Positions 9,604-22,180 of a DNA stretch of 64,000 nt are shown piece after piece. This DNA comes from Polytrichum commune (lineage: Eukaryota; Streptophyta; Polytrichopsida; Polytrichales; Polytrichaceae): the NCBI GenBank assembly GCA_950295325.1, contig OX485807.1, positions 47,648,440 to 47,712,439 on the forward strand, given 5' to 3'. Position 1 is the first letter of the stretch; the number at the start of each line of letters is the position of its first letter. The translations under genes were made by a program, and so were the position numbers. The notes beneath the pieces were generated by a model. That model was given only the letters and a program-made list of their open reading frames with translations, had not been told where the DNA came from and did not search any database.

Positions 9604-12600
9604 GAGGGAAACATGGGTATCAAAAATGCGGGTTATGATGGTGAGCCAGGGGTTTCCAAAAGGTTGTGAGGCTCTAATTGGAACAAGGATCATGTGCAAG
9701 TGGAATTTAACCATACCATTGGTTCTAATGACAATGGTGGGCATGAGGGTGGATTTGGTAACGAAAATGGAGGAGTGCTTTGATAAGGGCTCCCGCAAAC
9801 CTCAAAAAACATTTGGGGCCTAGAATACCGAAAGCACCCAAAACCTTGGAGGGCATTAATGTTGGATTGAAATTCCAATTCCAAATGCTTGGAAGGTATT
9901 GATGTTGGAATGAATTTGGTGGAAATGAGGCGTCCGGGCCTCTTAAGGCGTATATGCGCGCATTTCACACCCGCATGAATAGTACATCTTAGATGAACGA
10001 GCTTTCTAAGAAATGCATCGTTTTGGGTGGGTTTCAAAAGCGGGTGGTGAATACCAAGTTCAAATTTCCAAAGTTTATTGAGGTTGTGGCGGGGATCATC
10101 AAAATTGCCATGAGCATCAAGGCCGATGACCCCATTAAGCAATTTGGCGGTGCGTTACAACAATGGACGTTGAGGGGAGATAGGTACCCCGCCAAATAAT
10201 ACTTGTGCCACGAACCGAATGTAAGACGATGGCATTGTGGCCAAGGCTAGTAGCCTTAAGCCGAGGCCAAGTCTTTTGTACCTTGAGGCTCAAATGAATG
10301 GGAGAAATGTCTCATGTATTGATAAAGAGGCTACCACTTCTTCTTGAGCCCAAAACTCATAAGGGAGTTGGGGCTTGCCGATTGGTAGAGCGGGCAAGCC
10401 CACCAAGGTGCGGTTTGGAAAGGGCGAACCGCATGAGACAAAGGAGGCCGCGATGCATGTAACCTTTCAATGTGGGACATTGGATTTTTGTCAAAATTTC
10501 ACACCAAGTGAAATAGATGAAATGCATGTCATTGTGAAGGCCGCCTTCTTTGAAACTCACATGATAGATGTGAGGTGCAAGTCGGTGTGCTTGCGGTGCA
10601 TTATGATGTGTCATAATGGCAAAGAATTGAAGTTCAAATTCACAAGGACTCCTATGGTAGGAGGACCTAAGTTGAATTTGGTCTTAATGGACCAAATGAA
10701 AAATAGAAAACATAATGGTCGTGGTTCAATTGGAGCAACTCCAAGGAATGTATGGGGAGGCTAGGAAAGATGGGCCTCCTCCAAACCACATTGGTGGGAT
10801 GTTGGTAAGATACAAGGATGTATACACCAATATGTTGCCCAAAAAGTTACCGCCAAGGAGTGAAAAATAACTTTGCTCAACGAGAGATTGAGTTCTTGAG
10901 GTATGTGGTGACAAAGGAAGTTGGTGGACAAACATGAAGAATGTCAAGGCAATCCAAAAGGAGAATTGGCCCTTGATTCAAAAAGGGCTTAGGTCATTTG
11001 TTGGCCTAGCCAATTAGTACCACTACTTCATTCGAGAGTTTTCTAAGGTTGCTAGGACCTTATTCAACTTATTGAGGAAAATGGCTATCCCAAGTGTGGG
11101 ATGAGCCTTGTCACCAAGCCTTTGGGGAGCTCAAAAACAAGTTCTCTTCGCCGCCCGTACTTAAGTTCGCGGACTTTGACAAACCTTTTGAGGTGCATAC
11201 GGGGACGAGTGACTTTAGCATTGGCGGATGTTGAGGCAAAATGGATGGCCATTGCATATAAGAGCATGAAGCTCGATGGTTGTCCGACTTTGTCCAACTT
11301 ATGCAAGAAATGGCTATTCCAAAAAGTAGGATGAGCCTTGCCACCAAGTCTTTAAGGAGCTTAAGACCAAGTTCTCTTCGCCGCCCGTGCTCAAGTTTGC
11401 GAAATTTGACAAACCTTTTGAGGTGCATACGGGGGCGAGTAACTTTACCATTGACGGATGTTGATCAAAGATGGATGCCCATTGCATATGGGAGAATTAA
11501 GCTTAAAGGTTGTCAAACCTTGTGCGACTTGTGAAAGAAATGGCTATCTCAAGAGTGGGATGAGCCTTGCCCCAAAGTCTTTGGGGAGCTTAATACAAAG
11601 TTGTCTTTGCCACCCGTGTTCAAGTTCGCGGAACTTGACAAACATTTTGAGGTGCATACGGGGGGGGGGCGAGTGACTTTGCCATTGGCGGATGGTTAAC
11701 GTAAGATGGATGGCCATTGCATATGAGAGCGTTAAGCTTGATGGTTATCCGACTTTATCCAACTTGTGGAAGAATTGGCTATCCCAAGAGTGGGATGAGC
11801 CTTGCCACCAAGTCTTTGGGGAGCTTGAGAGCAAGTGTTCTTAGACGCCCGTGCTCAAGTTCGCGGAGCTTGACAAACCTTTTGAGGTGCATACGGGGGC
11901 GAGTAACTTTGCCAATGGTGGATTATGTGTAATTGGATGGCCATTGCATATGCGAGCATGAAGCTCGATGGTTGTCAAAGAAGACAACCAACTCATGACA
12001 AAGAACTTCTTTGCCGTAGTGCATTGCTTGAAGATGTGGCGACACTATTTGGGGTCGCACAAAGCAAAGGTCTATATGGACAATGTGCCCTAAAAGAATT
12101 TTGACATTCAAGCGCAAGTGAGCGCCAAGTCATTGCGGTGGCATGATAGTTTGGCGCTTATGAAGGTGGATTTGATCCACAAACCGGACCGTGGAAATGT
12201 GGTGCCGGATGCGCGAAGTAGACCGGAAGAGTTCCAAGCAATGAGAACCATCCAAACCTTGTGGCTAATGTGTGCCGGCGAAGGAAACTTGTGATGCAAG
12301 ATACGGGAGGGGTAAATTAACTACCCCAAAGCACAAATGCTTTTAGGTGAGCTTTGCAAGAGCAAGGTGCTCAAAGAAGTTAAGTTGGTGGACGGATTGT
12401 TCAAGTGCAAGCAAAGTTGGGTGCATGTGCCACAAGGCAAGTTGAGGCTATCGGTTTTGAAGGAGGAATATGATAGTCCTATTCCCGGCCATAAAGGAGA
12501 AAGAAACAACCGCCATAGAATGGTGTCAAAGAGATACCGTTGGCGGTGCATAAAGGAGGATATAGCCCACTTTGTGAAGGCGTGAATAAAGTGCCAAGTG

Positions 12601-13586
12601 AACCGAGCCTCTTACCAAAAGCAAGGCGGTTTCTTGCAACCGTTGCCTATCCCGCCGGGGCCATGACATAGTATGTGCATGGACTTGATCACAAGTTTGC
12701 CGGAGTCACATGGGTATGATGCCATCTTGTTGATGGTAGAGCGGTTTGCCAAGTTGGCACACATGGTGCCGATTGTGGGAACCGCCACCGCGTTGGAGAC
12801 CGCATAGCCTTTTCTCAAAGGATGGTTGAGGCACCACGGGTTGCCAAGAGTGATTGTGTGGGATCAAGATCCAAAATTCACAAGTGCATTTTCAATGCAT
12901 TTCTCTAAGGAGGTTGTATTGAAACTAAGGTTTAGCACGGCCTTGCATTCCCAAATGAATGGGAAAGCGGAGCATGTGAATGGAGTCTTGAAGCAATACT
13001 TGAGGAACTTGGTGGGGGCGGACCAAGGAGATTGGGCGGACTATGTGGGTCGAGCGGAGTGTAATTGTAATGTAGCCACGCACTTGGCTACCAAGGGGTG
13101 GTCTTTGGTGGTGGCTTATGGAGTGGATGCGCTCCAACCTATTAACCTAGCTCTCGAGGGGGCACATTCAACACTAGAGTTCAACCAAGATGGTGAGGAC
13201 TTGGCCAAGGATGGTAAACAAGTCTTGGAGATGACCAAGTTGTTGGTGGAGAAAGCCCGAAGGTGCTACGGAGTGCAAATCAATGCCGGAAGACGCGAAG
13301 TGGAGAATGAGGTGGGCCAAAAGGTGTTGTTGAATGTAAACAACTTCACTTAGCCGGAAGGCCTCACTCCAAAGTGCATGTCCAAAATTGGAGCTTCGTT
13401 TTCCATTGTGGAACAAGTGTTGAAGGACATGTATAATTTGGAATTACCGCCCGAGATCAAAGTGCATCCGACATTTCATGTCTCATTCCTAAAGCCATTT
13501 AAGGACGACACCTTGTGGCCCGATCACAAGCAAGTGATTAGGCCACCTCCCGACCTTGTGGACGTCATCTGGAACATGAGGTAGGA
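9604..13586 (+). pseudogene. Gypsy-A1 degenerate gag-pol lacking the RT core
   Basis: Short frames follow polyprotein order. There is a gag-like start (about 9604), then a protease-like region (10441-10740; the catalytic D-S/T-G reads DFC). Next comes a segment reading KDVYTNMLPKKLPPRSE (about 10813), the pre-RT linker. It joins within a few codons to FAQREIEFLRYVVTKE (about 10873) and GLRSFVGLAN (about 10986), which normally lie after the RT palm. Tandem RNase H starts follow (11081-11930), then an HHCC-region remnant, an integrase core with WDQDPKF (about 12861) and GKAEHVNG (about 12961), and a C-terminal part with HPTFHVSFLKPF (about 13467). The W codon before MCMDLIT is TGA here (about 12664). 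About 200 codons of RT, including the YxDD motif, are absent. Confidence 0.8.
11081..11930 (+). repeat. About four tandem copies of a roughly 230-bp RNase H-start segment
   Basis: Units begin with ATGGCTATCCCAAGAGTGGG-like sequence at 11081, 11310, 11540 and 11775 (spacing 229, 230, 235). Each encodes the junction EWDEPCHQxFGEL...PVLKFAxFDKPFEVHTG, the normal start of the Ty3/gypsy RNase H. Intact elements have this once. The second element has three copies. Confidence 0.85.
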
Positions 13587-14597
13587 GGGCATCCTCAAGT
13601 GTAGGAAGCCCATATGAAAAGGAAAGAAAATGTGCAAAGGGGTACTTGGTGAAATGGTGAGGATACCATGAGAAAGACGCCGTTTGGGTAGCGGCAAGAG
13701 ACATGATGAACGGCAAGGAATTGGTAAAGCACTTTGAAGAAACTAAGGCTAAGGATTCCAATAAAATGAAGCGTAGGCATTGATGAGGACATCAATCTCC
13801 TTTAGTGGGGGAGAGATGCTAGTAGCACACTTAGCTTCGAGGCTAATTGCTCCACAACATGAACTTGTTCTTTGGCTTGAGGGAATAAAGTCCAAACTTT
13901 AGTGGTGCAAAGAGGAAAGTATGAGATGAGGTCCTAGTCTTGTACTTATGCTTGGTTAATGGAAGAGGGGGAATAGACATGCCAAACTAGGTTGGGTAAG
14001 CCGAGTAATTGGGGGCCATGGCTTGGAGGGGCCTTGGATAAAACCAAGAAACTTCTTAGTTGTGGGCTTGTCCGGGCGGGGACAAGGTGATGGCGCGTGC
14101 TCATAAAAGTGCTACCCGCGAGCTAACGAGAGTTGGCGCATGGGAGTCATGAACCCATGTCTCGAAAGAGCAAAGTGGGAACCGAGTCGGGCGGGACTTG
14201 GCATCACTCCCGTGCGATCGAGGCGTGGCTTAACAATGGAAAGCCATCTCGGAGTTGCAACCGAGACAACTTAGTGGAAGCGTTGAGGTCTCGCCTAGAT
14301 GTGTCATGTTAGGCTAGTGGAGCCTAACGGGGGAGGCCCCAAAGGAGGGGCAACCCAAGTGAGTCCCAAAGTAGGTGGGTCTAGTATAGGTTAGGTCCTT
14401 GGAGGAGAGATCCAAGGTCGCTAACGGACCACCTAGGAACGACACCTTTGGGACTATGCCAAACTTGAAGATGCATTGTGGGGGTCGCGCCCTAAGGTAA
14501 ACACAATGCCGCACCATAGAGGATGGCAACTTGAGAATTGGTGTGCCGACTACGAGTATAGTCGATGAGGGCATCGACTCCGTTTGGTGGGGGTGAG
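13587..14597 (+). other. Gypsy-A1 3' non-coding region
   Basis: About 1 kb after the integrase remnant with no gene. It ends in the purine tract next to the 3' LTR. Nearly identical in the second element (about 21170-22180). Confidence 0.6.
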
Positions 14598-15573
14598 TGT
14601 CGCGCACCTCTCCATGAGGAGTGCCCGAAACACCATGGGCACAAGGGGGACCTCGGAGTGACACCCGGGACTTGTGGCGCCGTTGGTGAAAGGGCCCAAG
14701 TGATCCTAGTGTGGGTGAGGGCCCCGGGCGTTGGGAACGCCTCCCACCCACGGAGACTAGGATGCACAAGGGTAAGGCCATGAGCTATGCGTAGCTAATG
14801 GCGTGGTGATTCTAGAATGCTCAAGAACACCTGAATCGGAGGTGTGAGCAAGGAGTTATGGCCATTTGAGTGGGGCGCTGTCCCGGGACAGCGCCCTGGT
14901 GCAGCAGTGCCTGGGAGTGATTCCCGGGACTGCCAAGGTTCAAAGAGGCATAACGTCCTCATAACTTGCCCAAATGGGGCAAGTGAGGAGTCCATCGGCA
15001 TCTACGTGAAGCGTAGATGAAGATGGAGTGGTTGGTTGCTAGCATCGGACATCATACAAGGAAGTTATGATGGTCTGAAGCTGCTAGAGGCTTCTTAGCC
15101 CAGCGGCTAAGGGAGAATGTCCACTTGGCCCCAACTCTTGGTGGAGAGACAAGAGGTTGGTTGACGGTGGGGTAGGGGCCCCGTGGAAAGTCCTAGAGGC
15201 TTATATGGGTGAGGTGGTGTGGCCTCACCCACCCGAGGCCGAACGGCACGGCCTCCATTGGCATTGGCCTAATGTGAGGCCATAGTTGCCTAGTATGGTT
15301 CGGGTTGTTGTAGTGTTGCTCCGGCAACGCGATGATCAACATAAGATTGGACTTCCATGGATGGAAGTCCACATCTAAGGATTGGTTACCGATTGAAGGG
15401 GTGAGTCCCGAAAGCAAAGTAGGAGGGTTGGTTCCCCTCCTATGAACTATAAGGTCCGGGGTGAGAGGAGCTAACCATTAGCATGGCGGTATGCGAAGGG
15501 TTAGCACTCGTAACCTTTGCTAGGAAATGAAAATTGCCAAGATGGTCAAGGGGGACTAGCAAGGGTTGCGACA
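14598..15573 (+). repeat. 3' LTR of Gypsy-A1
   Basis: 976 bp, identical by eye to the 5' LTR, including the palindrome at 14873-14896. LTR identity implies recent insertion. Confidence 0.92.
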
Positions 15574-15578
15574 TTCGG

Positions 15579-16066
15579 AGGCTAGTCTTTTGGGAAATGG
15601 AGAGGTTCGAGAGGAGTTTGATGTGGACGACCATTACGTGGGGCCTGCTAATAGTCGTCCGCCACCATCTTTCCGCATTGCAGTGGATTGTCATGAAGGT
15701 TATATGCTCATTTTGCGTCCTGGAGATGAGACATATGCAAAGCCAGTGTGGGTGGCAAGAGCTTTGTCCAAACCAAATTTTGTAACTTCCAGCCCTCATT
15801 TTCGACAAATACAAGTAGAGTACTACCGACCGACATCACGGAATGAAGATGTTGTTCGGCATTATACAGGCTGGGATACAAACCCTAACTTTTGGTGGAA
15901 GGTGGATTCTGAGCACGGTCCATCTTGGATAGATACAGATTCCATATTCATAGCATGGAAACCACGGAAAAATCATAGTGGATCCGTGTCCATCCCTCAA
16001 AAGTACATAACTTTTGCAAAAGACAACCTTGCTCGGATCGCAGAAGAAGCAACCCACGTTGAATGA
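15579..16066 (+). pseudogene. Remainder of transposase exon 2, copy Y
   Basis: Continues the frame cut at 8585 and ends in HVE-TGA at 16066. It is collinear with 40938-41425; the two parts together equal the 1487-nt exon 2 of the intact copy. Typed as pseudogene because transcription must cross a 7-kb LTR element. Confidence 0.85.
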
Positions 16067-16160
16067 GAAGTTGGTAGGATTGTGTTAGCATGATTATAGT
16101 GTAATATGTAATTCGACGAATATATATTACTCATATGTGTGCTCCTCAAACTTGGGGCAA

Positions 16161-17136
16161 TGTCGCGCACCTCTCCATGAGGAGTGCCCGAAACACCATG
16201 GGCACAAGGGGGACCCCGGAGTGACACCCGGGACTTGTGGCGCCGTTGGTGAGAGGGCCCAAGTGATCCTAGTGTGGGTGAGGGCCCCGGGCGTTGGGAA
16301 CGCCTCCCACCCACGGAGACTAGGAGGCACAAGGGTAAGGCCATAAGCTATGCGTAGCTCATGGCGTGGTGATTCTAGAATGCTCAAGAACACCTCAATC
16401 GGAGGTGTGAGCTAGGAGTTATGGCCATTTGAGTGGGGCGCTGTCCCGGGACAGCGCCCTGGTACTGCAGTGCCTGGGAGTGATTCCCGGGACTGCCAAG
16501 GTTCAAACAGGCATAACTTCCTCAGCACTTGCCCGAATGGGGCAAGTGAGGAGTCCATCGGCATCTACGTGAAGCGTAGATGAAGATGGAGTGGTTGGTT
16601 GTTAAGATCAGACACCAAACAAGGAAGTTATGATGGTCTGAAGCTGCTAGGGGCTTCTAGGCCCAGCAGCTAAGGGAAAATGTCCACTTGGCCCCAACTC
16701 TTGGTAGAGAGACAAGAGGTCTCTTGACGGTGGGGTAGGGGTCCCGCGTAGAGTCCTAGAGGCTTATATGGGTGAGGTGGTGTGGCCTCACCCACCCGAG
16801 GCCGAACGGCAAGGCCTCCATGGGCTTTGGCCTATTGTGAGGCCATAGTTGCCTAGTATGGTTCGGGTTGTTGTAGTGTTGCTCCGGCAACGCGATGATC
16901 AACATAGGATTGGACTTCCATGGATGGAAGTCCACATTGGGGAAATGGGTTACCGATTAAGGGGTGAGTCCCGAAAGCAAAGTAGGAGGGTTGGTTCCCT
17001 CCTATGAACTATTGGTCCGGGGTTAGAGGAGCTAACCATTAGCATGGCGGTATGCGAAGGGTTAGCCACTCGTAACCTTTGCTAGAATTGAAAATTGGCA
17101 AGATGGTCAAGGGGGGGGCTAGCAAGGGTTGCGACA
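16161..17136 (+). repeat. 5' LTR of Gypsy-A2
   Basis: 976 bp. It differs from the A1 LTR at scattered bases (for example ACCCCGGAG for ACCTCGGAG), so A1 and A2 are separate insertions. The palindrome is at 16436-16459. The primer site TGGTATCAGAGC follows at 17139. Confidence 0.92.
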
Positions 17137-17818
17137 CGTGGTATCAGAGCAGGGTTCTAATATTTGAGCTAGCACTTTGAGGGAGACATGGCTATCAAAC
17201 CTGAGGGTTATTATGGTGAGCCCGGGGTTTCCAAAAGGTTGTGAGGCTCAAATTGGAACAAAGATCATGTGTAAATGGAATTTGACCATACCATTAGTTC
17301 TAACGACAATGGTGGGCATAAGGGTGGATTCGGTGAGGCAAATGGAGGAGTCCTTCAAAAGGGCTCCCGCAAACCTCAAAAAGTATTTGGGGCCTAGAAT
17401 ACCGAATGCACCCAAAACCTTGGAGGGTATTAATGTTGGATTGAAATTTCAATTCAAGATGCTTCGAAGGTTGGGATGTTGAAATGAACTTGGTGCTAAT
17501 GAGGCACCCGGGGCCTCTTAAGGCCTATGTGCGCTATTCAAACGCACAAATGAAGGATACACCTAAAATGGACAAGCTTTCTTATAAATGTATCGTTTTA
17601 GGTGGGGTTTTAAAAGTGGGAGGTGGATGCATTGTTTAAGTCCCCAAAGTTTCTTGAGCACATGGCGGGGATATTCAAGATTACGAGAGCATTGATCCCA
17701 AAAAGAAAAAGTTGGGCACTATCCCACCACAAAGTGGGTTTAGCCAAAGAGGTCTCAAGGAAATGGGCACAAGTAGTGTGGCCCATTATACCAAGGCAAA
17801 TCATGCTCATTCCGCGGG

Positions 17819-18060
17819 CGGAATGTGAGAACGTGGTTTTGTGGTACCAAGCCAATTCATATTTGTGCCGTATGCGGAATGTTAGAAGTGGTTTTATGAT
17901 ACTAATCCATATAATGTTTGCGCCGCGGACGGAATGTTAGAAGGTGAATTGGTGGTACCAAGCTAGACCATATTTGTGCCACGTATGGAATGTTAAAAGT
18001 TGGCTCTACGGACCAAGCCAAAACATATTGTTGCCGTGGACCGAATGTTAGATGGTGGCT
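17819..18060 (+). repeat. Tandem repeat of about 57 bp, five units
   Basis: GGAATGTTAGAA-like sequence recurs at about 17819, 17876, 17931, 17988 and 18043, each preceded by a GTGCCG-type segment. Gypsy-A1 has one unit at about 10215. It lies where the gag zinc-knuckle region would be. Confidence 0.6.
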
Positions 18061-18907
18061 TTGTGGCCAAGGCTAGTAGCCTTGAGCCAAGGCCAAGTCA
18101 TTTATACCTTGAGGCTCAAATGAATGGGAGATATGTCTCATGGGGTGACAAAGAGGCAACGGACTCTTTGATAAGCCTAAAGCTCACAAGAGGGTTGGGG
18201 CTTGCCGTCGCATATAGTGGGCAAGCCCACCAAGGTGCGGTTTGGAAAGGGCAAACCGCATGAGACAAAGGAGGCCGCAATGCATGTAATCTTTCAATGT
18301 GGGACATTGGATTTTTGTCAAAATTTCACATCATGTGAAATAGATGAAATGCACGTCATTGTGAAGGTCACCTTCTTTGAGACTCACATGATAGATGTGA
18401 GGTGCAAGCCGGTGTGCTTGCGGTACATTATGATGTGTCATAATGGCAAAGAATTGAAGTTCAAATTGATAAGGACTCCTATGGTAGAAGGACCCAAGTT
18501 GAATTTGGTCTTAATGGACCAAATGAAAAATGGCCAACATAATGGTCATGGTTCAATTGGAGCAACTCGATAGAACTTATGGGGAGGCTAGGAAAGATGG
18601 GCCTCCCCTAAACCACTTTGGTGGGATGGTGGTGAGATGCAAGGATGTATTCACCAATGGTTGCCCAAAAGTCACCGCCAAGGAGTGAAAAAATAACTTT
18701 GCTCAACAAGAGATGGAATTCTAGAGGTATGTGGTGACAAAGGAAGTTGGTGGACGAACATGAAAAATGTCAAGGCAATCCAAGAGGAGAATTGGTCCTT
18801 GACTCAAGAAAAGGGCTTAGGTCATTTGTTGGCCTAGCCAACTACTACCACCACTTCATTCGAGGTTTTTCTAAGGTTGCTAGGACCTTAGTCAACTTGT
18901 TGAAAAA

Positions 18908-19490
18908 ATGGCTATCCCAAGAGTGGGATGAGCCTTGTCACCAAGCCTTTGGGGAGCTCGAAAGCAAGTTCTCTTCTCTGCCCATGCTTAAGTTCGCGGA
19001 CTTTGACAAACCTTTTGAGGTGCATACGGGGGTGAGTGACTTTACCATTGGCGGATGTTGATCCAAGATGGGTGACCATTGCATATAAAAACAATAAGCT
19101 TAATGGTTGTTGAACCTTGTCCAACTTGTGCAAGAAATGGCTATCCCAAGAGTGGGATGAGCCTTGCCACCAAGTCTTTGAGGAGCTTAAGACCAAGTTC
19201 CTCTTTACCACCCGTGTTCAAGTTCGCGGAGCTTGACAAACCTTTTGAGGTGCATACGGGGGGCGAGGACTTTACCATTGGCGGATGTTGATGCAAGATG
19301 GATGGCCATTGCATACGAGAGCATGAAGCTCGATGGTTCGACTTGTGGAAGAAATGGCTATCCCAAGAGTGGGATGATGTTTGTCATGAGTCTTTGGAGA
19401 GCTTAACACCAAGTTCTCTTCGCCGCCCGTGCTCAAGTTCACGGAGCTTGACAAACCTTTTGAGGTGCATATGGGGGTGAATGATTTTGC
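18908..19490 (+). repeat. Three tandem RNase H-start units in Gypsy-A2
   Basis: Units start at 18908, 19137 and 19354 with the same AATGGCTATCCCAAGAGTGG opening as in Gypsy-A1. Copy number differs between the two elements (three versus four), so the array is still changing. Confidence 0.82.
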
Positions 19491-22180
19491 CAATGGTGGA
19501 TTATGTGTAAGATGGATGGCCATTGCATATGCGAGCATGTAGCTCGATGGTTGTCAAAGAAGACAACCAACTCATGACAAAGAACTTCTTTGCGTAGTGT
19601 ATTGCTTGAAGATGTGGCGACACTAGTTGGGGTCGCACAAAATAAAGGTTTACAAGGACAATGTGTCCTAAAAGTATTTTGACATACAAGCGCAAGTGAG
19701 CGCCAAGTCATTGCGTTGGCATGATAGTTTGGCGCTTATGAAGGTGGATTTGATCCACAAACCGGACCGTGGAAATGTGGTGCCGGATGCGCGAAGTAGA
19801 CCGGATGAGTTCCAAGCAATGAGAACCATCCAAACCTTGTGGCTAATGTGTGCCGGCGAAGGAAACTTGTGATGCAAGATACGGGAGGGGTAAATTAACT
19901 ACCCCAAAAGCACAAAAACTTTTAGGTGAACTTCGCAAGAGCAAGGTGCTCAAAGCGGTTAAGTTGGTGGACGGATTGTTCAAGTGCAAGCAAAGTTGGG
20001 TGTATGTGCCACAAGGCAAGTTGAGGCTATCGGTTTTGAAGGAGGAATTTGATAGTCCTATTGCCGGCCTTAGAGGAGAAAGAAAAAACCGCCATAGAAT
20101 GGTGTCATGGAGGTACCATTGGCGGTGCATAAAGGAAGATATAGCCCACTTTGTGAAGGCTTGAATCAAAGTGCAAAGTGAACCGAGCTTCTTATCAAAA
20201 GCAAGGCGGTTTCTTGCAACCGTTGCCTATCCCGTCGGCGCCATGGCATAGTATGTGCATGGACTTGATCACAAGTTTGCCGGAGTCACATGGGTATGAT
20301 GCCATCTTGTTGATGGTAGAGCGGTTTGCCAAGTTGGCACACATGGTGCCGATTGTGGGAACCGCCACCGCGTTGGAGACCACATAGCCTTTTCTCAAAG
20401 GATGGTTGAGGCACCACGGGTTGCCAAGAGTGATTGTGTGGGATCAAGATCCAAAGTTCACAAGTGCATTTTCAATGCATTTCTCTAAGGAGGTTGTATT
20501 GAAACTAAGGTTTAGCACGGCCGTGTATTCCGAAATGGATGGGAAAACAAAGCGTGGAATGGAGACTTGAAGCAATACTTGAGGAGCTTGGTGGGGGCGG
20601 ACCAAGGAGATTGGGCGGACTATGTGGGTCGAGCGGAGTGTAATTGCAATGTAGCCACGCACTTGGCTACCAAGGGGTGGTCTTTGGTGGTGGCTTATGG
20701 AGTGGATGCGCTCCAACCTATTAACCTAGCTCTCGAGGGGGCACATTCAACACTAGAGTTTTACCAAGATGGTGAGGACTTGGCCAAGGATGGTAAACAA
20801 GTCTTGGAGATGACCAAGTTGTTGGTGGAGAAAGCCCGAAGGTACTACGGAGTGCTAGTAAATGCCGGAAGACGCGAAGTGGAGAATGAGGTGGGCCAAA
20901 AGGTGTTGTTGAATGTGAACAACTTCACTGAGCCAGAAGGCCTCGCTCCAAAAGTTCATGTCCAAAATTGGAGCTTCGTTTTCCATTGTGGAACAAGTGT
21001 TCAAGGACATGTATAAGTTGGAATTAATTACCGCCCGAGATCAAAGTGCATCCGACATTTCATGTCTCATTACGAAAGTCATTTTAGGACGACACCTTGT
21101 GGCCCGATCACAAGCAAGTGATTAGGCCACGTCCCGACCTTGTGGAGGTCATTTGGAACATGGGGTAGGAGGGCATCCTCAAGTGTAGGAAGCCCAAGTG
21201 AAAATGAAAGAAAATGTACAAAGGAGTACTTGGTGAAATGGTGAGGATACCATGAGAAACAAACCGCTTGGGTGGCGGCAAGAGACATGGTGAACACCAA
21301 TGAATTGGTGAAGCACTTTGAAGAAACTAAGGCTAAGGATTCCAATAAAATGAAGCGTAGGCATTGATGAGGACATCAATCTCCTTTAGTGGGGGAGAGA
21401 CGCTAGTAGCACACTTAGCTTCGAGGCTAATTGCTCCACAACATGTACTTGTTCTTTGGCTTGAGGGAATAAAGTCCAAACTTTAGTGGTGCAAAGAGAA
21501 AAGTATGAGATGAGGTCCTAGTCTTGTACTTGTGCTTGGTTAGTGGAAGAGGGGGAATAGACATGCCAAACTAGGTTGGGTAAGCCGAGTAATTGGGGGC
21601 CATGGCTTGGAGGGGCCTTGGATAAAACCAAGAAACTTCTTAATTGTGGGCTTGTCCGGGCGGGGACAAGGTGATGGCGCGTGCTCATAAAAGTGCTACC
21701 CGCGAGCTAACGAGAGTTGGCGCATGGGAGTCATGAACCCATGTCTCGAAAGAGCAAAGTGGGAACCGAGTCGGGCGGGACTTGGCATCACCCCCGTGCG
21801 ATCGAGGCGTGGCTTAACAATGGAAAGCCATCTCGGAGTTGCAACCGAGACAACTTAGTGGAAGCGTTGAGGTCTCGCCTAGATGTGTCATGTTAGGCTA
21901 GTGGAGCCTAACGGGGGAGCCCCAAAGGAGGGGCAACCCAAGTGAGTCCCAAAGTAGGTGGGTCTAGTATAGGTTAGGTCCTTGGATGAAAGATCCAAGG
22001 TCGCTAACGGACCACCTAGGAACGACACCTTTGGGACTATGCCAAATTTGAAGATGCATTGTGGGGGTCGCGCCCTAAGGTAAACACAATGCCGCACCAT
22101 AGAGGATGGCAACTTGAGAATTGGTGTGCCGACTACGAGTATAGTCGATGAGGGCATCGACTCCGTTTGGTGGGGGTGAG

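Larger units (their letters stand above)
8586..15573 (+). mobile_element. Gypsy-A1: full-length LTR retrotransposon, non-autonomous, inserted in the transposase exon
   Basis: It starts TGTCGCGCAC and ends GGTTGCGACA, with two 976-bp LTRs and the 5-bp target duplication TTCGG at 8581-8585 and 15574-15578. A primer site follows the 5' LTR and a purine tract (TTTGGTGGGGGTGAG, 14583-14597) precedes the 3' LTR. The internal 5.0 kb holds gag/protease/RNase H/integrase remnants with many stops and shifts and no reverse-transcriptase core. The empty site is seen intact in the other copy (40933-40943). Confidence 0.93.
17177..21170 (+). pseudogene. Gypsy-A2 degenerate gag-pol lacking the RT core
   Basis: Order matches A1: gag-like start (17177), protease-like region (about 18280-18573), a junction where the pre-RT linker runs straight into the RT thumb/connection (GLRSFVGLANYYHHFIRGF at about 18810), three RNase H-start repeats, then MCMDLITSLPES (about 20254), WDQDPKF (about 20440) and the integrase C-terminal region. 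The reading frame is broken many times. The integrase Glu region (GKAEHVNG in A1) is shifted here near 20541. No YxDD motif is present. Confidence 0.78.
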
